A DNA stretch of 64,000 nucleotides, taken from Pirellulimonas nuda (GTDB lineage Bacteria; Planctomycetota; Planctomycetia; Pirellulales; Lacipirellulaceae). The stretch is taken from positions 3,534,001-3,598,000 of the forward strand of contig NZ_CP036291.1 in NCBI RefSeq assembly GCF_007750855.1, given 5' to 3'. A program made the position numbers and the translations under genes. Positions 45,051-54,885 of the stretch are shown here, piece after piece; positions within the stretch are counted from its first letter, which is position 1, and each line of letters starts with the position of its first letter. The notes under the pieces are model-generated. The model searched no databases. It was not told where the DNA came from and worked only from the letters and a program-made list of their open reading frames with translations.

Positions 45051-46307
45051 CAGGGCGATCGCACCATAACTCACCTCCCGCACAGGACTTCCAGCCGATA
45101 CTGGTCGCTCCATGCGGCCGCGAGGCGTTTGTTCTTGACGCCCAGCTTGCGTGAGGTGTTGTTCTTGAGCAGGCTCAGCGCTGTCCTGCGCAGCAGGCTG
45201 AAGTTGGCGTCGGCGTGGCCTTTGCGGATGCGGCATTGGTCTTCGCCGAAGGTGACGTCTAGTTGCCAGTGCAACGCGTTCTCGATCGCCCAGTGGCCAC
45301 GGACCGCGTCGGCGAACTTTTGGCCGCTGAGGTAGCGGCTGGCGATGTAGTAGCGGGTGTCGTGCGTCTGCGTTCCGTCGGCGTGGGTCGTGATGCGGCA
45401 CGCCAGGCCGATCGCCTTGAGCCCGCGCCACTTGCTCCCCTCGTCGAACCCGTCCGGAAGCTTCGCTAAGTAGTAGTAGCGATCGTCCTGCCGGCCGTGC
45501 CCCTTCTCGTGCGACTCGGAGCGGCGGCAATCGATGCCGCTGCAATCGTCTTCGAGGTGGGCGGCGAAGAAGCCCTTGATCGCTGTGTGCAGCTTGGGCT
45601 GGTTCCCCTTGACCGCCAGCACGTAGTCCCCCCCTCCCACGACGATCTGCTCGGCGATCTCCCGCTGGCAGCCCATCGCATCGATCGTCACCAAACACCC
45701 CTGGATTTCTAGGATATCCAGCAGCTTGGGAATGGCCGTGATCTCGTTGCTCTTCGCGTCGGTGACCACCTGCCCCAGCGCGATGTGATTGGCCGACGCC
45801 CACGCGCTGACCATGTGGATCGGCGCCTTGCTGCTCGCCGCGTCGAAGCTCCTCCGTAAGGTCTTGCCGTCGATCGCGATCACCTGCCCTTCGGTCACCT
45901 CGTGCAACGCCGTGATGAAGCTCAGCAGGCACTTCTCGAACTCCGCCGGCTTGATCGCCGCGAAGACCGCGTTGAAGCGGTCGTGCGAGGGGACCCCACT
46001 GCTCATGTCCAAGAATCTCGCCAGCCAATCCTTCTTCTCCCGCGACCAGTCGGCGATCGCCACGAAGTCGTCCGCCCCGCTCAGCACCGCGCACAACGCC
46101 ATCGCCACGATGTTCACCAGCGGGTAGGTCACCTCACGCCGACGCGGGTCGGTGAGGCCCTCGAAATGCTCCGCAATCCGCACGCTCGCCTTGGCGCCCA
46201 TGCCCATCCCTCCAGGTCCCGCCGGCCGCCAGGCAACACCTGCTGCCATTCCAAACGCCGGCTTGCCTAGAGGGTCGCATATTGCCTAGCTTGGCGCAAT
46301 CGCCGTG
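45051..46307 (-). mobile_element. ISAs1-family insertion sequence, 1257 bp (copy 1)
   Basis: The ends match CASGGCGATYGCRCCA as imperfect inverted repeats (13 of 16). It is flanked by a perfect 10-bp target duplication GGCGGACAGC (45041-45050 and 46308-46317). Length and coding sequence equal those of the copy at 54886-56142, in inverse orientation. It inserted into palindrome C. Confidence 0.95.
45071..46201 (-). CDS. ISAs1 family DDE transposase
   Basis: Intact. It has the family landmarks: EHFEGLTDPRRREVTYPLVNIV, GVPSHDRFNAVF, the catalytic AIDGKTLRRS, SNEITAIPKLL, TIDAMGCQREIA, DYVLAVKGNQPKLH, RYYIASR and the closing HWAIENALHWQLDVTFGEDQCRIR (Glu). It is identical at protein level to the copy at 54992. 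I prefer the start at 46201 (MGAKASVRIAEHF), which has GGAGG 7 nt upstream; the frame is open to 46249. Catalyses transposition of the 1257-bp element. Confidence 0.95.
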   Translation of the reverse strand: MGAKASVRIAEHFEGLTDPRRREVTYPLVNIVAMALCAVLSGADDFVAIADWSREKKDWLARFLDMSSGVPSHDRFNAVFAAIKPAEFEKCLLSFITALHEVTEGQVIAIDGKTLRRSFDAASSKAPIHMVSAWASANHIALGQVVTDAKSNEITAIPKLLDILEIQGCLVTIDAMGCQREIAEQIVVGGGDYVLAVKGNQPKLHTAIKGFFAAHLEDDCSGIDCRRSESHEKGHGRQDDRYYYLAKLPDGFDEGSKWRGLKAIGLACRITTHADGTQTHDTRYYIASRYLSGQKFADAVRGHWAIENALHWQLDVTFGEDQCRIRKGHADANFSLLRRTALSLLKNNTSRKLGVKNKRLAAAWSDQYRLEVLCGR

Positions 46308-46602
46308 GGCGGACAGCACTTCGATCAGATCTGGCTCCGCCGAAGTCGCAGCGAGTTGTCCACTCACGGCGCGTTGGACAGTCGCCATATCCGCAGAAGT
46401 CTTCCTTCGGCAACGACACTGCTGCACTTCTGCCGTCGCTCCCAGGCGATCAGGCTGATGCGCCTACGGTCAGCTGGGCAGTCGGCAACCCGGCGGAAGA
46501 GAGCTGCACCGACGCGGGTTGCGCCGGATCATAGACGGCGTCGGATGCGGCATCCGCCCAGCGAGGGTGAGTCCCGCACACCCGCAAGCACCCCAGACTA
46601 CT

Positions 46603-46919
46603 GGTCCATCCGGGTTTCTTGTGGGTAGAAGGATTCCGACCTCCGCTCCTGCTCCAACAAAGGGGGCGCCCCTCCGTCGCCGCTCTCGCATCGGCCGCAG
46701 TAGGGGTGACGGCCGATGCGAGAGCGACGACGAAGGGGCTAGCGACCGCTCTGATGCGAAAAACCCTGTGCGCAAAGTCCCGCGAGCCCCTTCCTCCTTC
46801 ACCGTCGCATCGGCCTCGCCCCGCTCCCCAGGGCCGATGCGACGGGGAAGGAGGGAGGGGCGGCCCCTTTCTTCGAGCCCGAGCTGAGGCTTTCTACCCA
46901 CAAGAAACCCGGATGGACC
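46603..46919. mobile_element. 317-bp MITE with 26-28-bp terminal inverted repeats (copy 1)
   Basis: The ends read GGTCCATCCGGGTTTC... as perfect inverted repeats. It is flanked by the 8-bp target duplication AGACTACT (46595-46602 and 46920-46927). The duplicate block shows the empty site with a single AGACTACT. Two long internal hairpins lie at 46669-46738 and 46787-46860. No coding capacity. Confidence 0.95.
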
Positions 46920-46944
46920 AGACTACTTTGGTAGCCTAGCGTTC

Positions 46945-46953
46945 TGCTACTAT
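46945..46953 (+). promoter_or_regulatory. Extended -10 promoter element (TGCTACTAT)
   Basis: TG-C-TACTAT lies about 60 bp before the ATG of the NHL/PEP-CTERM gene, and is conserved in the duplicate (60543-60551). The MITE ends only 25 bp upstream, so it replaces whatever -35 region existed. Confidence 0.45.
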
Positions 46954-47011
46954 GCTCAGGGTCTACTATGCGGTAGCCCACGACAACGCACGATAAACGG
47001 CCCTCACTCCA

Positions 47012-47986
47012 ATGACATTACCTGCCACCGTGACGAAACTGAAAAGATCGCTTTCCGAGAACGCACGTGAAATTCGAGCGATCTTGGTCGTGGCTTGCCT
47101 CACTCTTGCGTGCGGCGTGGCGCGAAGTGCATCGCTACCTTTGCCGCATTATATCGTAAGTGACTACCACGGAGACCAGATACGACGATATGACGCCGTC
47201 ACTGGGAACTACATAGACACGCTAGCCGAGATTCCGAACGCTGCCGAAATGGTGGTCGGCCCTGACGGCTTTCTCTATGTGAGCGATTTTCAAGGACGGA
47301 GGATTCACAGAGTAAATATGGATACAGGTGCATCAACGGTCTTCATCGAGGGAGGAACTCTCGCGAATCCTAGAGGCATCATCTTCGGTCCGAATGGGAA
47401 CCTATTCGCCCGAGGATCCGATCAGATTAATGAGTACGATAGCGGTACCGGCGCTTTCCTTGGAGCATTCACTTCAGGCCCGGCAATGGAGGCGCCGATT
47501 GCCTTTCGCTTTGGACCCGACGGGACCCTATACGTCGTTCGAGGCTACTCTCCAGGCGACCACACGGTAGTGAAGTTTGATTCTACTGGTCAATACGTCG
47601 CGGAGTTCGGCGCCGCTTACATCCACAAGCCTCAGAATATTGTGCTTGGGCCAGATGGCGATCTATATGTTGCCAACCAGCAGTCGCCCACAGATCTGGA
47701 CATTGTGCAATTCGATGGACGGACGGGCGCGTTCATTAGGACCGTCGTTAGCGATCCTCTAATGAGCAATCCACTTGGGCTCTACTTTCGCAATGATGGC
47801 AGCCTGCTCGTGGCCAGCGGTGATCAAAGGATTCGAACGTACGACGTTCAGACAGGTGCTTATACCGGTGATTTCGTCAATGATCCACAACTGGTGTTTG
47901 CGTCAAGCCTTTTACTAGTCCCAGAACCGAGCGGCGTCGCGATTCTTCTCATTGGATTGGGTGTGGTGATCAGACGTCGCCGTTAG
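47012..47986 (+). CDS. NHL/SMP-30-type beta-propeller protein with PEP-CTERM tail (copy 1)
   Basis: The 324-aa protein has a signal peptide (IRAILVVACLTLACGVARSAS), then about five propeller blades of the GPDGxLYVxxxxxxxIxRxxxxTG type (VVGPDGFLYVSDFQGRRIHRV; IFGPNGNLFARG; RFGPDGTLYVVRG; VLGPDGDLYVANQ) and a VPEPSGVAILLIGLGVVIRRRR sorting tail. It is probably exported and anchored to the envelope, binding a ligand through the propeller. It is nearly identical to the copy at 60614 (few residue changes such as R/L, Y/F and I/F). GC content is markedly lower than the host core. The next gene is 200 bp downstream on the same strand. Confidence 0.92.
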   Translation: MTLPATVTKLKRSLSENAREIRAILVVACLTLACGVARSASLPLPHYIVSDYHGDQIRRYDAVTGNYIDTLAEIPNAAEMVVGPDGFLYVSDFQGRRIHRVNMDTGASTVFIEGGTLANPRGIIFGPNGNLFARGSDQINEYDSGTGAFLGAFTSGPAMEAPIAFRFGPDGTLYVVRGYSPGDHTVVKFDSTGQYVAEFGAAYIHKPQNIVLGPDGDLYVANQQSPTDLDIVQFDGRTGAFIRTVVSDPLMSNPLGLYFRNDGSLLVASGDQRIRTYDVQTGAYTGDFVNDPQLVFASSLLLVPEPSGVAILLIGLGVVIRRRR

Positions 47987-48183
47987 ATTTGGGCGCCATT
48001 GTTGGCCTGCATCGGATTCATCGACCGCGGGCCCGAACGACATTCTGCCGGGCGCCTTTGTCGCCCGCCAAGTCGGTGCAGGCTTCGGCGTTTCACGCCG
48101 TCGTTGAACAGCGTAGGCTGGGACCATCCTGACCGCTCCAGAAGAAGAATGGTCGCATCTGTAGAATCTCTGGCGAAGGCCGT

Positions 48184-48447
48184 ATGTCTTTCTTCTCAAA
48201 ACCGCCGAGGATTCCTCCCCAGAAGGCGATCGGTATCGGGGTGGTTTGCATATCCCTTGGGACACTACTGGGCTCGAATCCAGTTTCGGGGGTGCTGATC
48301 GGTGGAGGGATCGGAGCCGTCGCGATGGGATTCTGGGACTTCCTCCGTCTTAGCTGTATGACTTGGTTTCGCACATCACGGTCGGCTAAGCTGTGGAAAG
48401 AAACGGAAAGCTGTAATCACGCAGAGGCCGCATCTGAAGACTTGTAG
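48184..48447 (+). CDS. Small membrane protein (short form, 87 aa)
   Basis: MSFFSKPPRIPPQKAIGIGVVCISLGTLLGS... has two predicted membrane segments (residues 15-30 and 34-54, a Gly-rich GVLIGGGIGAVAMGFWDF) and a charged tail. In the duplicate at 62121 the same codon is TAT instead of TAG, so that product is 121 aa. No family recognised. Confidence 0.7.
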   Translation: MSFFSKPPRIPPQKAIGIGVVCISLGTLLGSNPVSGVLIGGGIGAVAMGFWDFLRLSCMTWFRTSRSAKLWKETESCNHAEAASEDL

Positions 48448-48596
48448 CGTCGGCGACCAGTCGGACCGTTGAGATTCGTATGGGAGATCGATTGGCAAGT
48501 GACGCCGCTCGGTAATTCCAACGTTTACAGCCTGGTCAGCTGCCGGTAGAAACTGCTTCGGCATCTTCGTTCGTCGCAGTCTTGGATGGCCCCAGA

Positions 48597-48821
48597 AACT
48601 GCGGCCGGTTGGACATCACCTCCTTCAGATTCGGCTCGGACCAAGCTGCCGGAAACGGACCAGTCGACCCGCGTGCGGGCCAGCATCAACTCGCAGCGGT
48701 GTGCCGACCCGGCACACACCGCCCGCAGGTCGGAATCGACCTCGATCGTGCTGGCTGATGCGCCCTCGGTCAGCTAGCCGGTCGGCACCCCGAAGGAGGT
48801 GAGCTGCACCGACGCGGGGTT
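48597..48821 (+). repeat. 225-bp palindromic repeat, copy D
   Basis: Outer left AACTGCGGCCGGTTGG at 48597, centre AACTCGCAGCGGTGTG / CACACACCGCCCGCAGGT, 3' end GCACCGACGCGGGGTT at 48821. It separates the NHL/membrane pair from the GNAT gene. Confidence 0.9.
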
Positions 48822-48987
48822 GGCGACCTCCCGAAAGTGCAGAGTGGTTTCAGGACCGACGCAGTTTGGCGGGAGCGCTTCGCCACCAAGAGCGACGCCC
48901 CCTACCGCGGAGGCTTCTTTCTGATGAACCTAGTGGCTACCCGGAGTGTCATGCGGTTCCTCGACAACTCAAATCAGGAGGAACGCG

Positions 48988-49422
48988 ATGATCGTTAGAA
49001 AATACGAAAGCCGGGATTTGGAAGCTGTTCTTTCTTCATGGGAGCAGGCAGCGCGGCTGGCCCACCCATTTTTAGCCGAGGAGTTTCTGGCTCAAGAACG
49101 CAAGAATCTTCCAGAGTTGTATTTGCCTAACGCAGAAACATGGGTGGCCGAGATTGACGGAGCCGCTGTGGGTTTTGTGGCCCTTATTGGCAACGAGATC
49201 GGCGGATTATTCTTGCTTCCTTCTCACCACGGGAAAGGGATTGGCCGAGCACTCGTTGACAAAGCCAGGGAAGTGCGTGGCACGCTTGAAGTCGAGGTGT
49301 TCTCAAGGAACTCAATAGGCCGACGCTTCTACGCAAATTGCGGCTTCGAAGAGATCGGCGAGAGCATCCACGAGCCGACGAGGCAGAAGGTGCTCCGCCT
49401 ACGATGTTCTGCCGGCGATTAG
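48988..49422 (+). CDS. GNAT family N-acetyltransferase (copy 1)
   Basis: The 144-aa protein shows GNAT architecture: beta1 IVRKYESRDLEAV, beta4 WVAEIDGAAVGFVALIGNEIGGLFLLP, and the acetyl-CoA pyrophosphate loop motif A HHGKGIGRALVDKA (residues 80-94), ending with FYANCGFEEIGE. The ATG at 48988 has AGGAGG 6 nt upstream; an in-frame ATG at 48946 lacks one. The acceptor substrate is unknown. It is alone between palindromes D and E and near-identical to 62925-63359. Confidence 0.93.
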   Translation: MIVRKYESRDLEAVLSSWEQAARLAHPFLAEEFLAQERKNLPELYLPNAETWVAEIDGAAVGFVALIGNEIGGLFLLPSHHGKGIGRALVDKAREVRGTLEVEVFSRNSIGRRFYANCGFEEIGESIHEPTRQKVLRLRCSAGD

Positions 49423-49479
49423 GAACGGCCTGTCATGGTCACGTCGTTCAACGCCGACTTCCGAGCAATTCTTCGTGCA

Positions 49480-52400
49480 TTAGAAGTTACCCACCAGAGG
49501 CTCCAAACCTGCCTCGGCCTCATCGCAGCCTGTTCGAATGTCCTCGAGACTGCTGTTGGTGGAGATCACTTCCCTCAGATCCGGCTCCGGCCAAGCTGTC
49601 TCGGAGATGGCCCAGTCGACGCGCGTGCAGCCCAGCACGAACTCGCAGCGGTGTCCTGCCGCGTCTTGCACCGCCCGCAGGTAGCCATCGACCTTGGCCG
49701 TGCTGCCTGTTGCGCCCACGCTCCGTTGGCCAGTCGGCACTCCGAGGGAGGTGAGCTGCACCTCCGCGAGTTGCGCCCGACGGGAACTCGCCGCGGATGG
49801 TCCAGCCGCCTTCAGTTCCACCGCCATTTTCTGTACCGCGGCTACTGCTATCAGCAACAGTAGACCAGCGGCCGGTTCGGGCACCGATGTCAATAATGCC
49901 GGGGCGGTTGCGCCGAAGTTGGCCACCCACACGTCGTAGTCGCCCTGAGAGAACGCTACCCCGAGACCGTCTCGCCAGACCGTATAGTCCGCTGCATTGA
50001 CGACGCCGTCAGCGTTGTAGTCGCCGGCGAGACCGCCCGTCGCCTGCAACAGGAGGCTCGTGCCGGTCACGACGAGGTTGAACTGGCTCGCCGACGGCCC
50101 GACCAAGGCCAGGCCCTGATCGACGAGGCTTGTGGCGGTCAGCACCTCGAACTGTTGACCCGCCGCCGGGGTGAAGTCGCCGGCCAACGCGACGCTGAGC
50201 AGCCCGTCGATCGTGGCCGCGCCGCCGACGGCGACCGTGTCGAACTGGTCGGGGCCTTCGATTCCTAAGATCAGCGCCGATGTTGCCGACATTTCAAGAT
50301 CGTCGCCGAAGATATTCGATCCGAGCAGCGTCGCGGCGCCCCCCGGCCCGTTCACCAAGTCACCGTTGACCGTGCTGTTGATCAGGTTGATGTCGCCGTT
50401 GTTGGTGACGCCCCCCGCGAAGCTCAGCACGGCGTTGATCGCGTTCAGCTCGCCATCGTTCACAAGGCCGCCGGAGGTGACGTCGATTGTCATGCCGCTG
50501 GTGACGTCGACCGTCTCGTCTGCGGCGATCGTAAGGTCGCCGCCGGTCACCTCGAGCACGCCGCTGGAGAGAATCAATTCGCCTGGGTTGACGATCTGGC
50601 CGGCCGACAGAGTACCGCCCGCCAGGACGAGTGGCGCCTCGACGGTGGCGGCGCCGTCGATCGTGAAAGATCGATTTGCGGAGAGCGGCGTCGCGACGTC
50701 GAGTTCGGCCAGCCGAACGGCGTTGAGTGTCTGGTCGCTGCGGAGACGGATCGATCCGCTGTTGAACTCAACGCCGCCCGTGCCGGTCACGGGAAGATCG
50801 GCCGCGTCAACCGCCCCGCCGTCGAGCACGAGAGCACCGCCGCTCGTGACGGTGATCGTCTCGTCGCTCACCAGCGCCATGTCCGCGTCGAGCGTTACGA
50901 CGCCCGGCAGCGGCCGGTCGATCGCGGTCTGGGAGTTGGTGATCGTGATCGCCGACAGCAGGTGGATCGTGCCACCTGTCCACGTGACTGGGCTCAGGTA
51001 CTGGGTGCTAACGGAGCGGTCGATGGCGTTCGCCTTGAGCAGGCCGCCGGTGATCAACAGCTCGGCGGAGTTCGCGAGCGGCCGAACGTTGCCGGGGGTG
51101 TCGAGCGTGCCGCCGGCGATGTGCAGCGTGGCGTTGCTGCTGTAGGTGACGCCACTAGTGCCGGCGACGCTACCGTTCGCAGCAATCCGAAGCGTGCCGC
51201 CATCGGCGACGACTTCTGTGGGCCCGGTGTAGTCGCTGTCTCCGGAAAGCACTTGGGTTCCGGCTAGACGCTTCACGAAGTTCCCAGCACCCGTGATCGC
51301 TCCGGCGAAGTCAAAGACCCCCGAAGACGGTTCCACCGCGAAGCCGGAGCCGGCGCCCGTGACGACGGTTCCCGTGCCGGTTGTGCCGCCGGTGGCGTCG
51401 CCGTTGACGTTGTTTGCCACGACGAGGGTCGCCCCTGCGGCGATGAAGGTCGGGGTTCTTGGCAGGCCCGAAGTCCCCGCGAGTTCTAGCGTCCCCCCGT
51501 CGATGCGGGTGGGGCCGGTGTAGTCGTGCTGGGTAGACTGGTCGAAGACGATCGTCCCCGCTCCCTGCTTGGTGTAGCCCCCGGTGCCGGTGAGGTCGGC
51601 GCTGAAGGTGCGCGAGCCGCTGTCGATCCGGTCGGTGAACGTCCCGCCGGCGATCCGCACCGTGGTTGCGTTGTTCGTGCTGACGATCTGCCCGCCCGCC
51701 GAGTTGTTGAGGCTGGTGAACTCCCAGGTCCCGCTGCCGCCGAGCTCGAGCGTGTCGTCGGCGCCCTGGAGGGTGACGTCGTCGAAGCTCTTGCTGCCGC
51801 CCTGCAGTTGCACCACGCCTGCTCCGCCGATTCCGATACTCAGCGGGCCGGTGAACGTGCTTGGCGAGTTGCTGGCGTTGGTGACGCGGATCGTCCCGGA
51901 GCGGAAGTTGATCACGCCACCTGGCGACTTGCTCAGGTTGCTTGCGGCTAGGTAGCCGCCGTCGAGCGTGAACTCGCCCGCGTTATTCACCTGGAACGCG
52001 CCGGCGTTGCTGGTCGTTGTGCCGATCGATCCGGACAGCTCCAGGCGCCCACTAGCGACGGTGATCGAGCCGTCCAAATCGGGGCTGGACCCTGAGACGA
52101 CCCACTTGCCGGCGCCCTCTTTGACGACGCTGGTGACGGCTGCGCCGGCCCCGGGGCTGATCGTGCCGGCGAGGGTGTTGTCGAGCGTGCTGACGCCGCC
52201 GAGGCGGAGGAACTGTCCGTTGACCGGGTTGGTGACGGGGCCGGTGAGCACCAGCGCCCCGGTCCCGGACGCCTCAATCACGCCGCTGTCGTTGTTGTTG
52301 CCGGACAACCGGATCGCGCGGTCGCTCGTGTGTCCAGAACCGGTGTAGCGGAGTGCGGCGCGATCCGTTCCCCCGCCGTCGGTGAGCCCTAGGAGGATGG

Positions 52401-53160
52401 CGCTGTCGACCATCGGCGCTTGCCCGAGCGCGTTGGCCGGACCGCCCACGTTTGCGATCGAATCGAATTCGAGGATTGCCGCATTGACCCCCACTGAGCC
52501 GGTGAACGTGTTGGCGCCGGTGACGCGCACCACGCCGGTGTGGTTGGCCAAGTCCGAGTTGAATCCGGCGACCAGTTGGACGCGGCCGGCCCCGTCGGAG
52601 ATGACGCCGCTCACCGCCACCGAGGGGACGATCGTGTCGTTACGCGAGGTGAGCATCAGCGTGGTGATGCCCGTCGCCTGCGCAGTGGACACGTCGCCGT
52701 TGACGGTGATCGATCCGCCGGTCGTTGCGACGTTGAACCGTTGGGTGCTGTCGGGATCGGGATGCAGCAGCACGTCGGCGTCCAGCACCAGGTCGCCGCC
52801 CCCGTTGTCTGTGAGTAGGGCGTTGCCCGCGCTGAGCCCGAGTTCCAAGAGTCCGTTGGTGAAGGTGTAGGCGCCGTCGACTCCGTTCGTCGCGAGCCGG
52901 TTGATCGTCCTCGTCGCACCGCCCAGGTCGATGGTCTGCGGCCCCGCGACCGAGGCGGCCGTGAGGATGATGTTGTCTGGCTCGGCGGGGAACTGGTTTA
53001 GCGACCAGTTAGTGTCGAGGTTCGGCGTCGTGACGATGGCGTCCCACAGGTCGCTGCCGGCGCCCAGGTCCCATTCGAAGTCGAGGGCCAGGGCCGGGAC
53101 GGTTAGCAACCAGCCTGCGAGCGCGAAGACGACGGACGAGAGTCGGATCGGCTTGCGCAT
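49480..53160 (-). CDS. Autotransporter-like beta-helix PEP-CTERM protein reading into palindrome E
   Basis: The 1,226-aa frame has a signal peptide (MRKPIRLSSVVFALAGWLLTVPALA), WDLGAGSDLWDA...TNWSLNQFP as in autotransporter-type secreted proteins, many beta-helix strand repeats (GAGKWVVSGSSPDLDGSITVASGRLELSG; QGAGTIVFDQSTQHDYTGPTRIDGGTLELAG), a dockerin-like GDYNADGVVNAADYTVWRDGLG plus GDYDVWVANFG, and a SVPEPAAGLLLLIAVAAV segment. The usual RRR-stop after this helix is missing: from about codon 1,130 the frame continues across the 3' edge of palindrome E (49772) and uses its reverse strand for about 95 residues (VQLTSLGVPTGQ...GHRCEFVLGCTRVDW) before stopping at 49480. The native end has probably been lost. 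Confidence 0.85.
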   Translation of the reverse strand: MRKPIRLSSVVFALAGWLLTVPALALDFEWDLGAGSDLWDAIVTTPNLDTNWSLNQFPAEPDNIILTAASVAGPQTIDLGGATRTINRLATNGVDGAYTFTNGLLELGLSAGNALLTDNGGGDLVLDADVLLHPDPDSTQRFNVATTGGSITVNGDVSTAQATGITTLMLTSRNDTIVPSVAVSGVISDGAGRVQLVAGFNSDLANHTGVVRVTGANTFTGSVGVNAAILEFDSIANVGGPANALGQAPMVDSAILLGLTDGGGTDRAALRYTGSGHTSDRAIRLSGNNNDSGVIEASGTGALVLTGPVTNPVNGQFLRLGGVSTLDNTLAGTISPGAGAAVTSVVKEGAGKWVVSGSSPDLDGSITVASGRLELSGSIGTTTSNAGAFQVNNAGEFTLDGGYLAASNLSKSPGGVINFRSGTIRVTNASNSPSTFTGPLSIGIGGAGVVQLQGGSKSFDDVTLQGADDTLELGGSGTWEFTSLNNSAGGQIVSTNNATTVRIAGGTFTDRIDSGSRTFSADLTGTGGYTKQGAGTIVFDQSTQHDYTGPTRIDGGTLELAGTSGLPRTPTFIAAGATLVVANNVNGDATGGTTGTGTVVTGAGSGFAVEPSSGVFDFAGAITGAGNFVKRLAGTQVLSGDSDYTGPTEVVADGGTLRIAANGSVAGTSGVTYSSNATLHIAGGTLDTPGNVRPLANSAELLITGGLLKANAIDRSVSTQYLSPVTWTGGTIHLLSAITITNSQTAIDRPLPGVVTLDADMALVSDETITVTSGGALVLDGGAVDAADLPVTGTGGVEFNSGSIRLRSDQTLNAVRLAELDVATPLSANRSFTIDGAATVEAPLVLAGGTLSAGQIVNPGELILSSGVLEVTGGDLTIAADETVDVTSGMTIDVTSGGLVNDGELNAINAVLSFAGGVTNNGDINLINSTVNGDLVNGPGGAATLLGSNIFGDDLEMSATSALILGIEGPDQFDTVAVGGAATIDGLLSVALAGDFTPAAGQQFEVLTATSLVDQGLALVGPSASQFNLVVTGTSLLLQATGGLAGDYNADGVVNAADYTVWRDGLGVAFSQGDYDVWVANFGATAPALLTSVPEPAAGLLLLIAVAAVQKMAVELKAAGPSAASSRRAQLAEVQLTSLGVPTGQRSVGATGSTAKVDGYLRAVQDAAGHRCEFVLGCTRVDWAISETAWPEPDLREVISTNSSLEDIRTGCDEAEAGLEPLVGNF
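49548..49772 (+). repeat. 225-bp palindromic repeat, copy E
   Basis: Outer left GACTGCTGTTGGTGG at 49548, centre AACTCGCAGCGGTGTC, and 3' end GCACCTCCGCGAGTT at 49772. It is near-identical to copy I at 63489-63713. Confidence 0.9.
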
Positions 53161-53453
53161 GATGGGTGCCTTGTAGTGATTCTCAATGGTACGAAGCGGA
53201 CGTCGCGATCGACTGGGTCCGCATTCTGGAGGGCTGGGGACGCTGTAGCAACCCGATTCCGGTCAGAATGCCTGATTAGACACGCAGCCGCTCCTATCCG
53301 CGTCTCAAATGCTACGCACCGTGGGGCATGCCGCATTCTGAGAGCAAGAGAGCCTATCGAAGGACGTCTTCAGTCGCGGAATTGGGCCAGGGCGTCAGTC
53401 GCTGCACCAACCGACCTCGGTTGCATCGCCCGTTCGCAGATAGGGCTTCTGCG

Positions 53454-53530
53454 AACCCGCAGCGGTGTCCATGGCCGGACAAGACCTCGGCGAGCTAGCG
53501 TCAGGCGGAACTCGCCGAAACTGGTCCACC
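53454..53530 (+). repeat. Partial palindrome-family remnant next to IS4
   Basis: AACCCGCAGCGGTGTCC (53454-53470) matches the family core site, and the following GGAACTCGCCG...TGGTCC resembles the sequence after copy E. The rest of the palindrome is missing. Confidence 0.4.
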
Positions 53531-54885
53531 GAATGGCACTTAGTTCTTGCTAACTCCTTTGAGGATATCGAGTTTGGTTTCGGCGCGGGACTTCATCAGG
53601 AGGTCGTAGGGGGCCTTTCGCTTTTTCTTCCGTCGGGGCTCGAAGCGATCGGGTCGGTTGGCGACCCGGTGGGTCGCGACGGCGTCGAGCAACTCTTGGT
53701 AGAAGTGCAGCGTGAACGATTGGGTGGCCCGACCTGCGCGATCAAGGGTTGGAAGGCTTCGAGCGTTTGCAACGCCCCTTTGAAGCTGAGGGTCCGAGGC
53801 AGCACGCCGTGCTTCGCGGCGGCCTGCGCCATGACCGTCCGGATCAGGTTGTAGGCCAGCAAGTGGGTCCATGCCTCCTTACGGACCAGCTCGGGCGTCT
53901 TGCAACGCAGGACGTCCATCTGCATCGTGGTCTTGATCGTGCGCAGGTCGAGCTCTTGGTTCCAGCGAGCCCGGTACAGCTCGGCCAGGTCTTCCTTGGG
54001 ATACTGCTTTGGGTCGAGCAGGGTCGTGACAACGATGATCACCTTGGTGCGGAAACCGGGTTGCTTGACACTTACACGCAGTTCGCGAACCGTCAGATAC
54101 CTTGGCATCGCTAGTTGCGCCTTGCGACCAACCCCACGGATGTGGGGCTTGGGCCAACGCACCAAGTGGTCGTCCTTTCCGAGTCGCTGGCCCTTACGGA
54201 AGTCCGCTTTCCGCAAGGCCTTGTTGAGTCGAGTGACCATGGCCACGCCGCGTTGCTGCGTCTCGTAAAGACACCGCCAATTGCCGAGCAGGCAATCGCC
54301 AGGAGCACGTCGCCCTCGACGAGCACGTCCCACAGACGCCGAAGCAGCGTGACCTCTCCCGTTCCCTTGCCGGCGTAAGGGCAGAAGCCCAGGTTCAGAA
54401 CGGCTCCCGAGCACAGCGACGAGATCACGCCCAGCCGGGCGATCGGGAAGCCGGCTCCTGGCTTCGATCGGCTCGTCTGCGGGTACTCGGCCTGGTTGGC
54501 CGCCGTGTCGGGCATCGTAACGGTCGATCCATCGAACATCCGAACCCGCCGCCCCTTCCAGAGCCATTCGGGCTTGATCTGGGCGTCGAGCGAACGCCCC
54601 GTCTCGCGGACCGCTTCGGAGAAGAACGCCTCGGGCAGCCGCTTGCGGGCTTGGCAGTAGCCGCCAGTTTCGGCCGAGCAACGGCTCTCGCCGTTAGCGA
54701 TGCGATGAACGAGCAACCTCGCCACCGCGGCGCGGCACGAGTGGTCAGCACTGAGCACCTGGCCAAGGAAGACCCACAGCGTCACCATCGGCGTGTAAAT
54801 CCGAACAATCCAACCGCCCTCGATCGTGCTCAGTGCGGCTGATAGCGTCTCTGCGCTAAGCACGTCGCCGAACGGCAGGCCGTCG

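Larger units (their letters stand above)
45030..46520 (+). repeat. Palindromic repeat copy C, split by an ISAs1-family insertion
   Basis: The left 21 bp (45030-45050) and right part (46318-46520) add up to about 224 bp when the insertion and one copy of its 10-bp target duplication are removed. The 3' end GCACCGACGCGGGTT is intact; the central sites are more decayed than in other copies. Confidence 0.8.
46500..49772 (+). repeat. Duplicated block, copy 1 (NHL gene, membrane protein, GNAT gene)
   Basis: Near-identical to 60427-63713. The left border lies at the 3' end of palindrome C and the right border at the 3' end of palindrome E. This copy has a MITE upstream of the NHL gene and none between that gene and the small membrane gene. 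Confidence 0.92.

Noticed and set aside
48946-48987. Longer start of the GNAT gene (MSCGSSTTQI)
   Set aside because: The downstream ATG has a perfect AGGAGG at the right distance and begins the GNAT fold directly.
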